NCBI RefSeq assembly: GCF_018122625.2
Contig: NZ_JAGQFT020000006.1
Span: 1 to 64,000, forward strand
DNA length: 64,000 nucleotides
Direction: 5' to 3'
From: Coralloluteibacterium stylophorae
GTDB lineage: Bacteria > Pseudomonadota > Gammaproteobacteria > Xanthomonadales > Xanthomonadaceae
In this document: in pieces, positions 18,902 to 28,622 of the stretch
Layout: every line of letters begins with the position of its first letter
How positions within the stretch are numbered: position 1 is the first letter of the stretch
Notes under the pieces: generated by a model
Databases searched by the model: none
What the model saw: the letters and a program-made list of their open reading frames with translations, nothing else
What the model was told of the DNA's origin: nothing
Program-made: the position numbers and the translations under genes

Positions 18902-21273
18902 GGCGCATCCTCCGTCGCTGGCGCCTGCAGCGCCTGCAGGTATCGACCTCCCGCGGCGTCGACCACGGGCCTGGCCGGCGGCGCGGGCACGGCTTCGGGC
19001 AGCTCGCGCCACAGCGCGGCCTGCAGGCGCGCGCGGCAGTCCTCGCAGTCGGCTTCGGCGCGCACGGTGTCGATGGCCGCGAGCAGGCCGAGCGGGTCCG
19101 ACAGCTCGTCGCGATGGGCCATGGTCCACGCCTGTGCGGCCTCCAGCGCCGCCGGCGGCGGCGCCCCCGCGCCCGCATCGAGCGCGCGCCACAGCGCCAG
19201 CAGCGCCTCCTGGCCAGTCACCGCAGGGGCCAGCGTATCGGTGCGCGCCGGGCGCGGCTCGACCTCGCCGGTCAGCCGCCGCTCCGGATCGATCGGCGGC
19301 AGTTCCAGGCCCACCCGCGCCAGGTAGATGCGGTCGGCCTGCTGCACCTTCTTGACCAGTTCGAGCGCGCGGTGCGCGAACGGCAACGCCGCGTCCGGTT
19401 CGCCCTGGCGCAGGTGCAGCTCGGACTGCCACATCTCGCGCAGCGCGGCGCGCAGGATCTCCTTGGTCTCGGGATCGAGCAAGGTCGCGGCCTCGGCATG
19501 GTCGTGGGTGTGGCCGAACTCGGCCACCACCGCCGAGCCGTCGCCGAACAGGGCGTCGTCGGCGGCCTGCACGCCGTGCCCGGCGTGGTCGTGCGCCGCA
19601 GCGTCCTCGTTCGTGTCCGTCTGGGTTCCGTCGTGGTCGTGGTCGTGATCGTGGGCGTGCGCGTAGGGATGGCTGTCGCCGTATCCGAACGTCCCGGCGC
19701 GCTCCTGCCCGTCCTCCGCGCCTTCGGTGGAATCCGCCGCCACCGCGGGCGCGGCGTCGTCCAGGTGCGCGTCGCTGTCGGCGAACAGCGCCATGTTGGC
19801 GGCCGGCCGCGCGGCGGGTTCGGGTTCGGGCTCGGGTGCCGCCGCGGGCCGGGCCCGGCCCGCGCCGTGCCCGTGCCCGCCCGCCCCGCCCTCGGCCTCC
19901 TCGCCGAGGAACTGGCCGTAGCGCAGGCGCAGCAGGCGCTGGTCGACGCCGATCGCATCGGAACGGGTGACGAAGGTCTCCGCCGCCAGCGCCGCGCGTT
20001 CGGCGATGAGCGCCTCGGCATCGATGATGATCTGCCGCTGGCTGCGGAAGTACGCCGGCAGCGTGCGCTGCACCAGGCCCTCCATCGCGCCGGTCTCGCC
20101 GGCGGTCGGCGGCGGCCAGCGCAGGATCACCGCCGCGCTGCGCGCGGTCTGCGGCCCCGGCACGCGGTTGTCGGCGACCTCCAGGCGCGCCACCAGGTCG
20201 GTGCCGGGGCCGACGCCGAGCGCGTCGAGATCGATCTCGTGCGCGTAGCGGCGCTGGCGTGCGTCGCCCTCGCCCTCGAGCTCGACGACGGTCTCGCTGA
20301 CCTCGATGACCTCGCCGGTGCCCTGCGCCCGGGTCAGCCGCAGTCGCGCCGCGCCGATGCCGTAGTCGTCGCTGGCCTCGAACTCCAGCGCCCAGCGCTG
20401 CTGGTCGGGTTCGGCCAGCACCAGGTTGCGGTCGGGCACGCGCAGGCGGATCTCCGGCGGGCGGTCGTCGACGATGTCGATCCGGTGCAGGCGCGCGTCG
20501 TCCGGCGGCGCGCCCTCGACCTCGAGGCGGTACAGCGTGGACGCGGCCGGCGCGAGCTCGGCCCGCCAGACCTCGCCGTCGCGTTCGAGCGGCAGGCGCT
20601 CGCCGTCGATGAAGACGAGCGTTGCGCGCGCGGGTCGCGGCGCGAGCGTCAGCGTCCAGGCGAAACGGGTGCCGGCCGGCCCGGTGCTGTCGAGGCCGGC
20701 GTCCTCGCGCGGCGGCAGCCCGGTGTACTCCGGCGGCCGCACCGCGATGGTGGCGGCGACCAGGCGCGTGCGCGCGTCGCCCGCGACCGGCGCGGCCGCG
20801 TCGTCGCGCCGCAGCGGCAGCGCCTCCGACAGCGCGCCCGGCCACAGCCCCGCCGCGAGCAGCAGGCCGCCGGCCAGCCACGCCGCGCCGATCCAGCGCC
20901 ACGGCCAGGCCGGCCGCAGGTCGAGCGCGTCGGCGCGGGCGGCGAGCCGGGCCTGCAGGCGTTCGCGCTGCAGGCGCTGCAGCGGATTGAGGCTCGCGGG
21001 ATCGGTACAGAGGAGCCCGGCGCTGTCGTCGAAGCCGGGATCGGCGGCATCGAGCAGGCGCGCGGTCCGCGCCAGGTCGAGCCGCCGCCGCGCGCGCACG
21101 ATGCCCAGCGCCAGCACGACCAGGCCGGCGCCGGCGACGGCCCAGCCCCAGGCACCGCCGCGCAGCGCCAGTGCGGTGAGCCCCGCCACCAGCGGCAGCG
21201 CGACGAGGACGAGGACCGCCGTCTCGCGGCGGCGCACGCCGTCGCGCAGGCGCTCGAGCTGGCCGTGCGTCAT
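18898..21273 (-). CDS. large membrane protein of the MoxR/Bat cluster (DUF4175-like) with a His/Asp-rich segment
   Basis: The 791-residue protein starts at ATG 21273, overlapping the preceding stop as ATGA. Three hydrophobic segments lie near residues 20-40, 42-60 and 130-150. A long periplasmic region with beta-sandwich-like repeats follows (RPPEYTGLPP, then DDRPPEIRLRVPD, then FEASDDYGIGAARLRL), as in DUF4175-like proteins. At about residues 530-575 there is a stretch dense in His and Asp (HAHDHDHDHDG, then AAHDHAGHG and GHTHDHAEAA), suggesting metal binding. The C-terminal third is helical. It lies between the BatA-like protein and the terminal membrane protein. The metal role is an inference. 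Confidence 0.72.
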   Translation of the reverse strand: MTHGQLERLRDGVRRRETAVLVLVALPLVAGLTALALRGGAWGWAVAGAGLVVLALGIVRARRRLDLARTARLLDAADPGFDDSAGLLCTDPASLNPLQRLQRERLQARLAARADALDLRPAWPWRWIGAAWLAGGLLLAAGLWPGALSEALPLRRDDAAAPVAGDARTRLVAATIAVRPPEYTGLPPREDAGLDSTGPAGTRFAWTLTLAPRPARATLVFIDGERLPLERDGEVWRAELAPAASTLYRLEVEGAPPDDARLHRIDIVDDRPPEIRLRVPDRNLVLAEPDQQRWALEFEASDDYGIGAARLRLTRAQGTGEVIEVSETVVELEGEGDARQRRYAHEIDLDALGVGPGTDLVARLEVADNRVPGPQTARSAAVILRWPPPTAGETGAMEGLVQRTLPAYFRSQRQIIIDAEALIAERAALAAETFVTRSDAIGVDQRLLRLRYGQFLGEEAEGGAGGHGHGAGRARPAAAPEPEPEPAARPAANMALFADSDAHLDDAAPAVAADSTEGAEDGQERAGTFGYGDSHPYAHAHDHDHDHDGTQTDTNEDAAAHDHAGHGVQAADDALFGDGSAVVAEFGHTHDHAEAATLLDPETKEILRAALREMWQSELHLRQGEPDAALPFAHRALELVKKVQQADRIYLARVGLELPPIDPERRLTGEVEPRPARTDTLAPAVTGQEALLALWRALDAGAGAPPPAALEAAQAWTMAHRDELSDPLGLLAAIDTVRAEADCEDCRARLQAALWRELPEAVPAPPARPVVDAAGGRYLQALQAPATEDAP

Positions 21274-22436
21274 GCCGGCCTCCAGCGCCGCGCCGCGCTC
21301 GCCAGCAGTCGTTCGAGCACCAGCACGAGGCCGACCAGAAGCGCCAGCCACGGCTGCAGGGAATGCGGCGCGTCGGCGCGCAGCGAGGCGAGGCCGGCGT
21401 CGGGGGCATGCACCGGCGCGAGCCCGGCGGCGCCTGCCAGGCGCGGCGCGGCCGGCGGCTGCAGGAGATCGCGCAGGCGCTCGGGAAAGTCGGGTTCGAG
21501 CAGCGCCGGCAGCGCCGCGGGCTCGATCGGATGCAGGATGCGGACGACCCGGCCGCGTCCGCGGCTCCCGATCTCGGCGAGGGCCGCACCCTCGGCGTCG
21601 CGCCATGCGACCGCGGCGTCGGCGCCGGCCTCGTCGTCGCCGGCCGACACCTGCAGCAGGGTCCCGCCCCGCTCCACCCACGCCGCGATGTCCGCGCCCG
21701 GCGCGTCCCCGCGCAGCCAGACCAGGACCGCGTCGTCGTCCGCGGGCGGCTCCGTGGTGGCCGCGGCCTCGGGGGCGTCGGCGTCCGCGTCCCAGGCCGT
21801 AGCCACGGCGCCGAGCACCCGCAGGCGCGGATCCGCCGGATCCTCGACCCGGGCCACCAGCCGCGGCGGCGCGACCTCCGTGCGCTCGACCCCGGACGCG
21901 CCGGGCAGCACGTGCCAGTCCACCACCCGGCGCAGCGCCGGACGCGCGCCGTCAGCACCGTCCACGACCTCCGGCACCACGACCGCCAGCGCCGCGTCGG
22001 CCGCCAGCCGTGCGTCGAGCTCGCGCAGCAGGCTCGCGGTCGGGCCGGCCGCGGGCGCACCCTCCGCCAGGGGCGGGAAGCCCGGCGCCAGCCAGTGCCA
22101 TTCGGCGTCGCTGCCGGCGGCGCCGACCGCGTCGCGGGCGGCGGCGGGATCGACGCCCGGCGCCACCGCCACCCACGCGCCGGCGGCCGGCGGCTCGACC
22201 AGCGCCGGCCGGGCGAGGAACAGCACCACCAGCGCGACCAGCAGCAGGCGCGCGGCGAGCAGCGCGCGCTCGCGCAGGACCACGCGCCGGCGCGGTCGCT
22301 GCCTGGCGCCGAGCCAGCGCAGCGCGGCGAAGTCCACGCGCGTCTCGCGGGTGCGCCGAAGCAGGTGCAGCAGCACCGGGATCGCCAGTGCGGCGAGCCC
22401 GGCGAGCGCGGCCGGCAGGAGCAGGGCCGGCATCAT
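21270..22436 (-). CDS. BatA-like N-terminal-domain membrane protein
   Basis: The 388-residue protein starts at the first of two tandem ATG codons (22436), overlapping the DUF58 stop. Its N-terminus, PALLLPAALAGLAALAIPVLLHLLRR followed by ETRVDFAALRWL and a second hydrophobic helix, is the BatA/aerotolerance N-terminal module. A middle extracytoplasmic region and a C-terminal helix (about 362-380) with a basic end follow. Unlike full BatA it has no obvious von Willebrand A domain with a MIDAS motif. It sits in the usual order MoxR-DUF58-BatA. Confidence 0.82.
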   Translation of the reverse strand: MMPALLLPAALAGLAALAIPVLLHLLRRTRETRVDFAALRWLGARQRPRRRVVLRERALLAARLLLVALVVLFLARPALVEPPAAGAWVAVAPGVDPAAARDAVGAAGSDAEWHWLAPGFPPLAEGAPAAGPTASLLRELDARLAADAALAVVVPEVVDGADGARPALRRVVDWHVLPGASGVERTEVAPPRLVARVEDPADPRLRVLGAVATAWDADADAPEAAATTEPPADDDAVLVWLRGDAPGADIAAWVERGGTLLQVSAGDDEAGADAAVAWRDAEGAALAEIGSRGRGRVVRILHPIEPAALPALLEPDFPERLRDLLQPPAAPRLAGAAGLAPVHAPDAGLASLRADAPHSLQPWLALLVGLVLVLERLLASAARRWRPA

Positions 22437-23320
22437 CCGCCGCGCCCCGCGCGTCCGAACAGGCGCTGCAGCGGCCCGGCCGGCGGCGCGTCGAGCACGT
22501 ACTCGACGTGACGCACGCCGGCGGCGGCCAGCCGCGCGGCGAGCGTGCGCCGCGCCGCGGCGAAGGCGTCGAGGAATGCGCGGCGCGAGGCCGCGGCCTC
22601 GGTCACCAGCTCGACGCCGGTCTCCGGGTCGCGGAAGCGATGGCCGCCACGGAACGGGAAGTCGCGCTCCTCCGCGGTCAGGATCTGGATGGAAGCGACC
22701 TCGCGCCGCGCGGCGGCGAGCCGCTCGAGCAGGCGCACGCCGGCCTCGTCGAAGTGGTCGCCGAGGCTGACCAGCAGGTCGCCCGCGGCGACCCGTTCCC
22801 ACGCCGGCCGCAGCGCGGCCTCGTCGGGCCAGCTGCCGGCGGCGGTCACGCCGCGCAGGGCGAGCAGGCAGCGGTCGCGCTGGCGCAGGCCGGCACCGGC
22901 AGGCACCACATCCAGCGCGCCGCCGGCGACGATCAGCAGGCCGAAGCGGTCGGCCTGGCGCAGCGCCACCTCGACCAGCGCCGCGGCGAACTCCACGGCA
23001 GCGGCCAGCCGGCTGCGCTGCGGCCGCGCGGCATCGGCCTGCCCCATCGACGCCGAGGCGTCCACCAGCAGCCACAGCGTCAGCGGGCTCTCGCGCTCGG
23101 CCTCGCGCACGAAGTAGCGGTCGGAGCGGCCGTAGAGCTTCCAGTCGATCCGGCGCAGGTCGTCGCCGGGTTCGTAGCCGCGATACTGGGCGAACTCCAG
23201 GCCCTCGCCGCGGCTGCGGCTGTGGTGGTGGCCGATGCCCGGCGCGGGCACGGGCCTGCGCGTCGACAGCCGCAGGCTGCCGAGCGCGGCACGCAGGTCG
23301 GGCGGGACCAGGTCGACCAT
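22433..23320 (-). CDS. DUF58 domain protein (VWA-like)
   Basis: The 295-residue protein shows the DUF58 signature GEGLEFAQYRGYEPGDDLRRIDWK, then LYGRSDRYFVREAERE. A VWA-like MIDAS start follows, LLVDASASMGQ, with GDHFDE later. It has no transmembrane segment, so it is probably cytosolic and acts with the MoxR ATPase encoded 75 bases upstream. DUF58 proteins are regular partners of MoxR AAA+ chaperones and are thought to act in metal insertion, maturation or envelope stress. The client here is unknown. Confidence 0.92.
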   Translation of the reverse strand: MVDLVPPDLRAALGSLRLSTRRPVPAPGIGHHHSRSRGEGLEFAQYRGYEPGDDLRRIDWKLYGRSDRYFVREAERESPLTLWLLVDASASMGQADAARPQRSRLAAAVEFAAALVEVALRQADRFGLLIVAGGALDVVPAGAGLRQRDRCLLALRGVTAAGSWPDEAALRPAWERVAAGDLLVSLGDHFDEAGVRLLERLAAARREVASIQILTAEERDFPFRGGHRFRDPETGVELVTEAAASRRAFLDAFAAARRTLAARLAAAGVRHVEYVLDAPPAGPLQRLFGRAGRGG

Positions 23321-23395
23321 CGCCCGCGGCTCAGGCCGCGCCCGCGGCGGTCGCCGCGCGGCCCGCGAAGCCGGAAGCGATCATGCCGCGCACGC

Positions 23396-24394
<999 letters not shown>

Positions 24395-24458
24395 CGTGGT
24401 CCCGGAATGCGATGGATGCGGCGCAGGCCGCGGCGGTGGGGCGCGGCGCGCGCCCGGG

Positions 24459-25181
24459 TCAGGCCGTCAGCGCGTAGACCGCGATGTTGACGGCGAACTT
24501 GGTGTTGTCCTCGGCCAGCCAGCGCTTGTTGCGCCAGTCGTAGTCCCACTCGCAGCCGTAGTCCTTGTTGCTGTAGAGCAGTCCCAGCCGGCCGTCGGTC
24601 TCGATGCCCTTGACGTAGTCGTGGACGAGGTCGTCGCCCCAGCCGTTGAGCTCGAACGAGGTCGCCGGCGGGCCGTCGAACTCGAAGAAGCTCGAGTACA
24701 GCGCATGGTCGTCGGGAAGCTTCCGCAGCGCGTCGTCGCCGAAGATCGTGGCCATCTCCGCCTCGAAGGACTTCGCGAACAGGCCGTCGATGTCGTGATT
24801 GCAGTCGTCGACCAGGACGAAGCCGCCGTTGCGGACGTAGCGCTCGAAGTTGCGGCGCTCGTCCGGGTTGAACTCGACCAGCTTGTGCCCGGCGAGGTAG
24901 CAGAACGGCGCGGCCAGCATCGCCGGGTCGGCGAGCGCCAGCACGTGCTCCTTCGGGTCCACCCGCAGCGTGGTGTAGTCGATCAGCGCGGTGATCAGGT
25001 TCGAGGGCATGCGCTGGTCGACGTCCCAGTCGCCGGAGTCGTACATCAGCCGGGTGAACCAGAAGTCCCAGGCGCCGTCGGTCACCGCGGGCTGCGCCGC
25101 CCGCGCCAGCGAGGGCGCGAGCGCGAGCCCGGCGAGACCGCCGGGAAGCAGCGACAGCAGGCGGCGACGGCTCAGGCCCAT
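24459..25181 (-). CDS. DUF4159 domain protein with Tat-type signal
   Basis: The 240-residue protein begins MGLSRRRLLSLLPGGLAGLALAP and continues to a likely cleavage site after ARAA. The twin-arginine SRRRLL motif suggests Tat export. The mature part has the DUF4159 pattern: WDFWFTRLMYDSGDWDVD, then EFNPDERRNFERYVRNGGFVLVDDC and a C-terminal NIAVYALT. The fold resembles a GATase1-like/flavodoxin sheet. DUF4159 proteins commonly accompany MoxR clusters. Its biochemical role is unknown. Confidence 0.85.
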   Translation of the reverse strand: MGLSRRRLLSLLPGGLAGLALAPSLARAAQPAVTDGAWDFWFTRLMYDSGDWDVDQRMPSNLITALIDYTTLRVDPKEHVLALADPAMLAAPFCYLAGHKLVEFNPDERRNFERYVRNGGFVLVDDCNHDIDGLFAKSFEAEMATIFGDDALRKLPDDHALYSSFFEFDGPPATSFELNGWGDDLVHDYVKGIETDGRLGLLYSNKDYGCEWDYDWRNKRWLAEDNTKFAVNIAVYALTA

Positions 25182-25239
25182 GGCGTGATCGGTGCGCGTC
25201 CAGGCGGCGCCGGCGGACCGGCGCGCGCCCGGCCCGGCC

Positions 25240-26574
25240 TCAGACCGCGTCCGACAGCGAGGTGAAGGTGAAGTCCCGCAGCTTCATCGGCGGGATCATC
25301 ATCACGTAGCTGGACTCGTCGCCGCTGACGCGGATCGGCCTGCCCAGCTCCTCGACGTTGTTGAGCATGATCACCGGCGATTCGTTGAAGCGGAAGTTCT
25401 TGATCGGGTACTTGATCTCGCCGTCCTCGATGTAGAACGTGCCGTCGCGGGTCAGGCCGGTGAGCAGCACCGTCTGCGGGTCGACCATGCGGATGTACCA
25501 GGTGCGGCTGACCAGCACCCCGCGCTCGGTCGAGGCGACCAGCTCCGCCGTCGACTTGGTGCCGCCGGCCATGATCAGGTTGCCCGGCTCGGCCGTGGGC
25601 TCGGCGCCGTTCTTCTGCGCCCAGTAGCGCGAGTACTGCAGCGCGCCGACCTTGCCCTGGTCGATGTAGGCCACGCGCTTGCGCGGCAGGCCCTCCTCGT
25701 CGAAGGCCACGACCGCCGCCTCGGGGTGCGCGGGATCGGCGTGGATGCTGACGCGCGGGTCGAAGGCCAGGGTGCCGAGCTTGTTGCCGCCGCCCTTCTT
25801 GGCCAGGAAGCTGCGGCCCTCGTCGGCCTGGCGCGCGTCGAAGCCGTACATCATGAACGACACCAGGCCCGCGGCCGCGGCCGGCTCGAGGATCACCGTG
25901 TACTTGCCCGGCTCCAGCGCCCTGGCACCGGCCGAGCCCTTGGCCTTGGCGATGCCGGTGCGGATGGTGCGTGCGGTGTCGAAGTCCGGGACCTTGCCGA
26001 CGTTGCTGCCGACCCAGCCCGAACCGGTCCCGTCCTCGGTGCGCACCGTGCAGGTGTAGTCGAAGTTCGAGCCGCGCTGGTAGGCGAAGTTGCCCTTGCT
26101 GTTGGCGATGGCGAGGAAGTTCTGGCCGTCCTGCAGGAAGCCGGCGGCGATCAGGTTCTCCTTGCGGCAGGCCTCGATCGAGGCCGCGGCGACCTGGGCC
26201 CGGTACTCGGGAGTGATCGCGGCGATGCTCTCGTCGAAGGCCGGCGTCTTCGCATAGCTCTGCTTCGGGAGCGCCGGCATGTATTCCGGGTTCTCCGGGG
26301 CAAGCCGCGCGAGCTCCTCGGCGCGGCGCACCACGCGCTCCAGCGAGGCGTCGTCGAACTGGTTGATCGACGCGGTGCCGGTGCGCTTGCCGAAGGAGGC
26401 CTGCACGGCCAGCGAGGCGTCGCTGACCACGCCGCTGGTGGAGACGTTGTTGAGCGCGAAGCGGATGTTGCCGTCGATCGAGCCGCCGAGGGTGGCGCTG
26501 GTCTCGTCGGCGGTGGACAGGGCGATCACCTTCTCGAGGATCTCGCGCGCCTGCTGTTCGGTGTAGATGGTCAT
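25240..26574 (-). CDS. pmbA: TldE/PmbA-family subunit of a TldD/TldE metalloprotease
   Basis: The 444-residue protein is of PmbA/TldE type: N-terminal A..ileka...sa.et.v.l.g.., GYGFDARQ-like mid-region, and C-terminal GLTRDGTFYIEDGEIKYPIKNFRFNES, the strongly conserved TldD/PmbA tail. TldE has no HExxxH and is the non-catalytic half of a TldD/TldE heterodimer that trims peptides such as microcin precursors and antitoxins. No signal peptide is seen (MTIYTEQQARE), whereas both TldD copies upstream carry Tat-like leaders. It follows the first tldD by 17 bases and is surely co-transcribed with it. Confidence 0.88.
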   Translation of the reverse strand: MTIYTEQQAREILEKVIALSTADETSATLGGSIDGNIRFALNNVSTSGVVSDASLAVQASFGKRTGTASINQFDDASLERVVRRAEELARLAPENPEYMPALPKQSYAKTPAFDESIAAITPEYRAQVAAASIEACRKENLIAAGFLQDGQNFLAIANSKGNFAYQRGSNFDYTCTVRTEDGTGSGWVGSNVGKVPDFDTARTIRTGIAKAKGSAGARALEPGKYTVILEPAAAAGLVSFMMYGFDARQADEGRSFLAKKGGGNKLGTLAFDPRVSIHADPAHPEAAVVAFDEEGLPRKRVAYIDQGKVGALQYSRYWAQKNGAEPTAEPGNLIMAGGTKSTAELVASTERGVLVSRTWYIRMVDPQTVLLTGLTRDGTFYIEDGEIKYPIKNFRFNESPVIMLNNVEELGRPIRVSGDESSYVMMIPPMKLRDFTFTSLSDAV

Positions 26575-26591
26575 GGATCGCTCCTGCGCGC

Positions 26592-28226
26592 TCAGCCCAG
26601 ACTACGGGCGGTATTGATGACGTTGACGCCGTTGAAGCGCGCCGTGCTCGAACCGTGGGAGACCGCCGAGACCTGGCTCGGCTGGCCCTTGCCGTCGAAG
26701 AAGGACCCGCTGAGGCGGTAGTCGCTCTCGTCGCAGACCGCGGCGCAGGCGCCCCAAAACTCCGGCGTGCGGATCTGGTAGGCGACGTCCTCGATCATGC
26801 CGGTGATCTCGCCGTTCTTGATCTCGTAGAACAGCTGGCCGCCGAACTGCGCGTTGTAGCGCTGCTGGTCGATCGAGAACGACCCGTCGCCGATGATGTA
26901 GATGCCGTTCTCGACGTCCTTGACCATGTCGGCCACCGACAGCGGCGTCTTGCCCGGCGCCAGCGAGACGTTGGCCATGCGCTGGAACTGCACGCTCGAC
27001 CACGAATCGGCGTAGCAGCAGCCGTCGGACTCGTCCTTGCCGAGGATGTGGGCCTGGTCGCGGATGGCCTGGTAGTCGACCAGGGTGCCGTCCTTGATCA
27101 GGTCCCAGCGCTTGGTCTTGACGCCCTCGTCGTCGTAGGCGACCGCGCCGAGGCTGCCCGGCTGGGTCTTGTCGGCGAAGATCGTGACCTGATCGCTGCC
27201 GTACCGGAACCCGTCCTCGCGCTTGTCGAGCGTGGCGAAGCTGGTGCCGGCGTAGTTGGCCTCGTAGCCGAGCACGCGGTCGAGTTCCAGCGGGTGGCCG
27301 ACCGACTCGTGGATCGTCAGCCACAGGTGCGAGGGATCGAGCACGAGGTCGTACTTGCCCGGCTTGACCGACGGCGCCTTGAGCTTCTCGCGCGCCTGCT
27401 TCGCCGCGGCCACGGCGTCGGCGCGCAGGTCGTAGGACATGCCGTAGGCGACCGCGCCGCCCGGCAGCGCGACCTTGCCGCTGGCCGCGCCGTCCAGGTA
27501 CTCGTAGCCCATGCCCATCGGCGCGGACAGGCCGTCGCGGGTGCGGAACTTGCCGCTGGCCTTGTCGATGGCGGTGGCGGTCATCGGCACCCAGATGCGG
27601 TGCACGTCCTGGTCGATGTAGGAGCCGTCGGTCGAGGCGAAATACTTCTGCTCGTTGACCAGGAACATCATCGTGTTGACGAAGTCGGCGCCCGCGGCCA
27701 TCGCGTCGGCGTTGACGCCGAGCAGCAGGTCGACCTTCTCGCTGATCGGCACCGTCATCGCATTCTTGCGGATCGGCGTCTTCCAGCTCACCTCGCCCAC
27801 GCCCCGCACCGGCGCCAGCTCCACCGGCGCGGTCTGCGAGACGGAATTGGCGCGGGCCACGGCGGCGGCCTGGCGCGCGGCGGCGACGATGCCGGCCTCG
27901 TCGAGCTCGCTGGTGGCGGCGAAGCCCCAGGTGCCGTCGACCAGCACGCGGATGCCGGCGCCGGTGGATTCGGTGTTCACCACGTTCTGGACCTTGTCCT
28001 CGCGGGTGATCACGAACTGGCGCAGGTAGCGGCCGATGCGTACGTCGCAGTAGCCGGCGCCGGCGGCGCGCGCCGCGGCGAGGGCCGAGTCGGCCAGGCG
28101 CTTCTTGAAGGCGACGTCGAGCGTCGACTGCAGCTCCTCGGCGGCGATGGCGCGGCCGAAGGTCGCCGGCAGCGCCAGGCTGCCGAGGCCCAGGCCGGTC
28201 AGGGTCAGGAAGTCACGTCTATGCAC
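26592..28226 (-). CDS. tldD: TldD-family metalloprotease, copy 1, with Tat-like leader
   Basis: The 544-residue protein starts at GTG 28226, with GGAG eight bases upstream. The N-terminus HRRDFLTLTGLGLGSLALP looks like a Tat signal ending after AIAA. The catalytic zinc motif HESVGH (HExxxH) lies near residue 305, followed by ELDRVLGYEANYAGTSFA. The C-terminal GQPSQVSAVSHG segment is typical of the family. Classical TldD is about 480 residues and cytosolic, so an exported form is unusual. It shares roughly 80 percent identity by eye, and exactly the same length, with the copy just upstream. A palindrome lies about 150 bases before the start. Confidence 0.88.
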   Translation of the reverse strand: MHRRDFLTLTGLGLGSLALPATFGRAIAAEELQSTLDVAFKKRLADSALAAARAAGAGYCDVRIGRYLRQFVITREDKVQNVVNTESTGAGIRVLVDGTWGFAATSELDEAGIVAAARQAAAVARANSVSQTAPVELAPVRGVGEVSWKTPIRKNAMTVPISEKVDLLLGVNADAMAAGADFVNTMMFLVNEQKYFASTDGSYIDQDVHRIWVPMTATAIDKASGKFRTRDGLSAPMGMGYEYLDGAASGKVALPGGAVAYGMSYDLRADAVAAAKQAREKLKAPSVKPGKYDLVLDPSHLWLTIHESVGHPLELDRVLGYEANYAGTSFATLDKREDGFRYGSDQVTIFADKTQPGSLGAVAYDDEGVKTKRWDLIKDGTLVDYQAIRDQAHILGKDESDGCCYADSWSSVQFQRMANVSLAPGKTPLSVADMVKDVENGIYIIGDGSFSIDQQRYNAQFGGQLFYEIKNGEITGMIEDVAYQIRTPEFWGACAAVCDESDYRLSGSFFDGKGQPSQVSAVSHGSSTARFNGVNVINTARSLG

Positions 28227-28622
28227 GTCGGATCTCCGCGAGCGCGAACTCGCTGTGGGTGGACAGGGTCGGATCCGGCGGCGTCTCCCTCCGGCGCCGG
28301 AACGCGTGAGCGGCATCGCGATGCGATGCGGCTGCGACACCCGATCGTGCTGGGCGTGTCACCGCAGCGTCAAATGACTTTGGTCATGGGGGATGAAGCG
28401 GCGGTGGTGGAGCGGGAATGGGGAATCGGGACCTGGAGCGCGACGCGGCCCCGAATCCGGAGCCTGTAGGAGCGGCTTCAGCCGCGACCTGTGGGAGGGG
28501 CTTCAGCCCCGACGGCAGTTCGACATGGCGGCAACGCGGTCGCGGCCGAAGCCGCTCCTACGGGGACGGGGACGGGCCCCAGGTCCCGCTTCCCGATTCC
28601 CCAGTCCCTGCTCCACCACGCC
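28227..28622. repeat. intergenic composite element: heptamers flanking REP palindromes
   Basis: This 396-base gap between the two tldD copies carries no gene. From about 28402 to 28617 it forms a nested inverted structure. The left end reads GTGGTGGAGCGGGAATGGGG and then GAATCGGGACCTG. The right end is nearly its reverse complement, running CAGGTCCCGCTTCCCGATTCC and ending CTCCACCAC. Between them (28465-28561) are three REP units: GTAGGAGCGGCTTCAGCCGC, a variant TGGGAGGGGCTTCAGCCCC, and an inverted copy GCGGCCGAAGCCGCTCCTAC. Such REPs are typical of Xanthomonadales genomes. The part nearest copy 1 also holds a separate ATGAC-type palindrome. Confidence 0.8.
28374..28387. promoter_or_regulatory. 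candidate operator palindrome upstream of tldD copy 1
   Basis: The 14-base sequence ATGACTTTGGTCAT is an inverted repeat (ATGAC / GTCAT with a TTTG centre), located 148 bases upstream of the tldD copy 1 start. Its layout resembles the palindrome GGTGCCGAAAGTCACC near the DesK/DesR-type genes at 58.7 kb, so it may be a binding site for a LuxR-type response regulator. This is inferred from symmetry and position. Confidence 0.35.

Noticed and set aside
17129-22060. A single 1643-residue minus-strand frame
   Set aside because: Only its last 590 codons are a protein. The upstream part is a shadow of the neighbouring membrane-protein gene in another frame.
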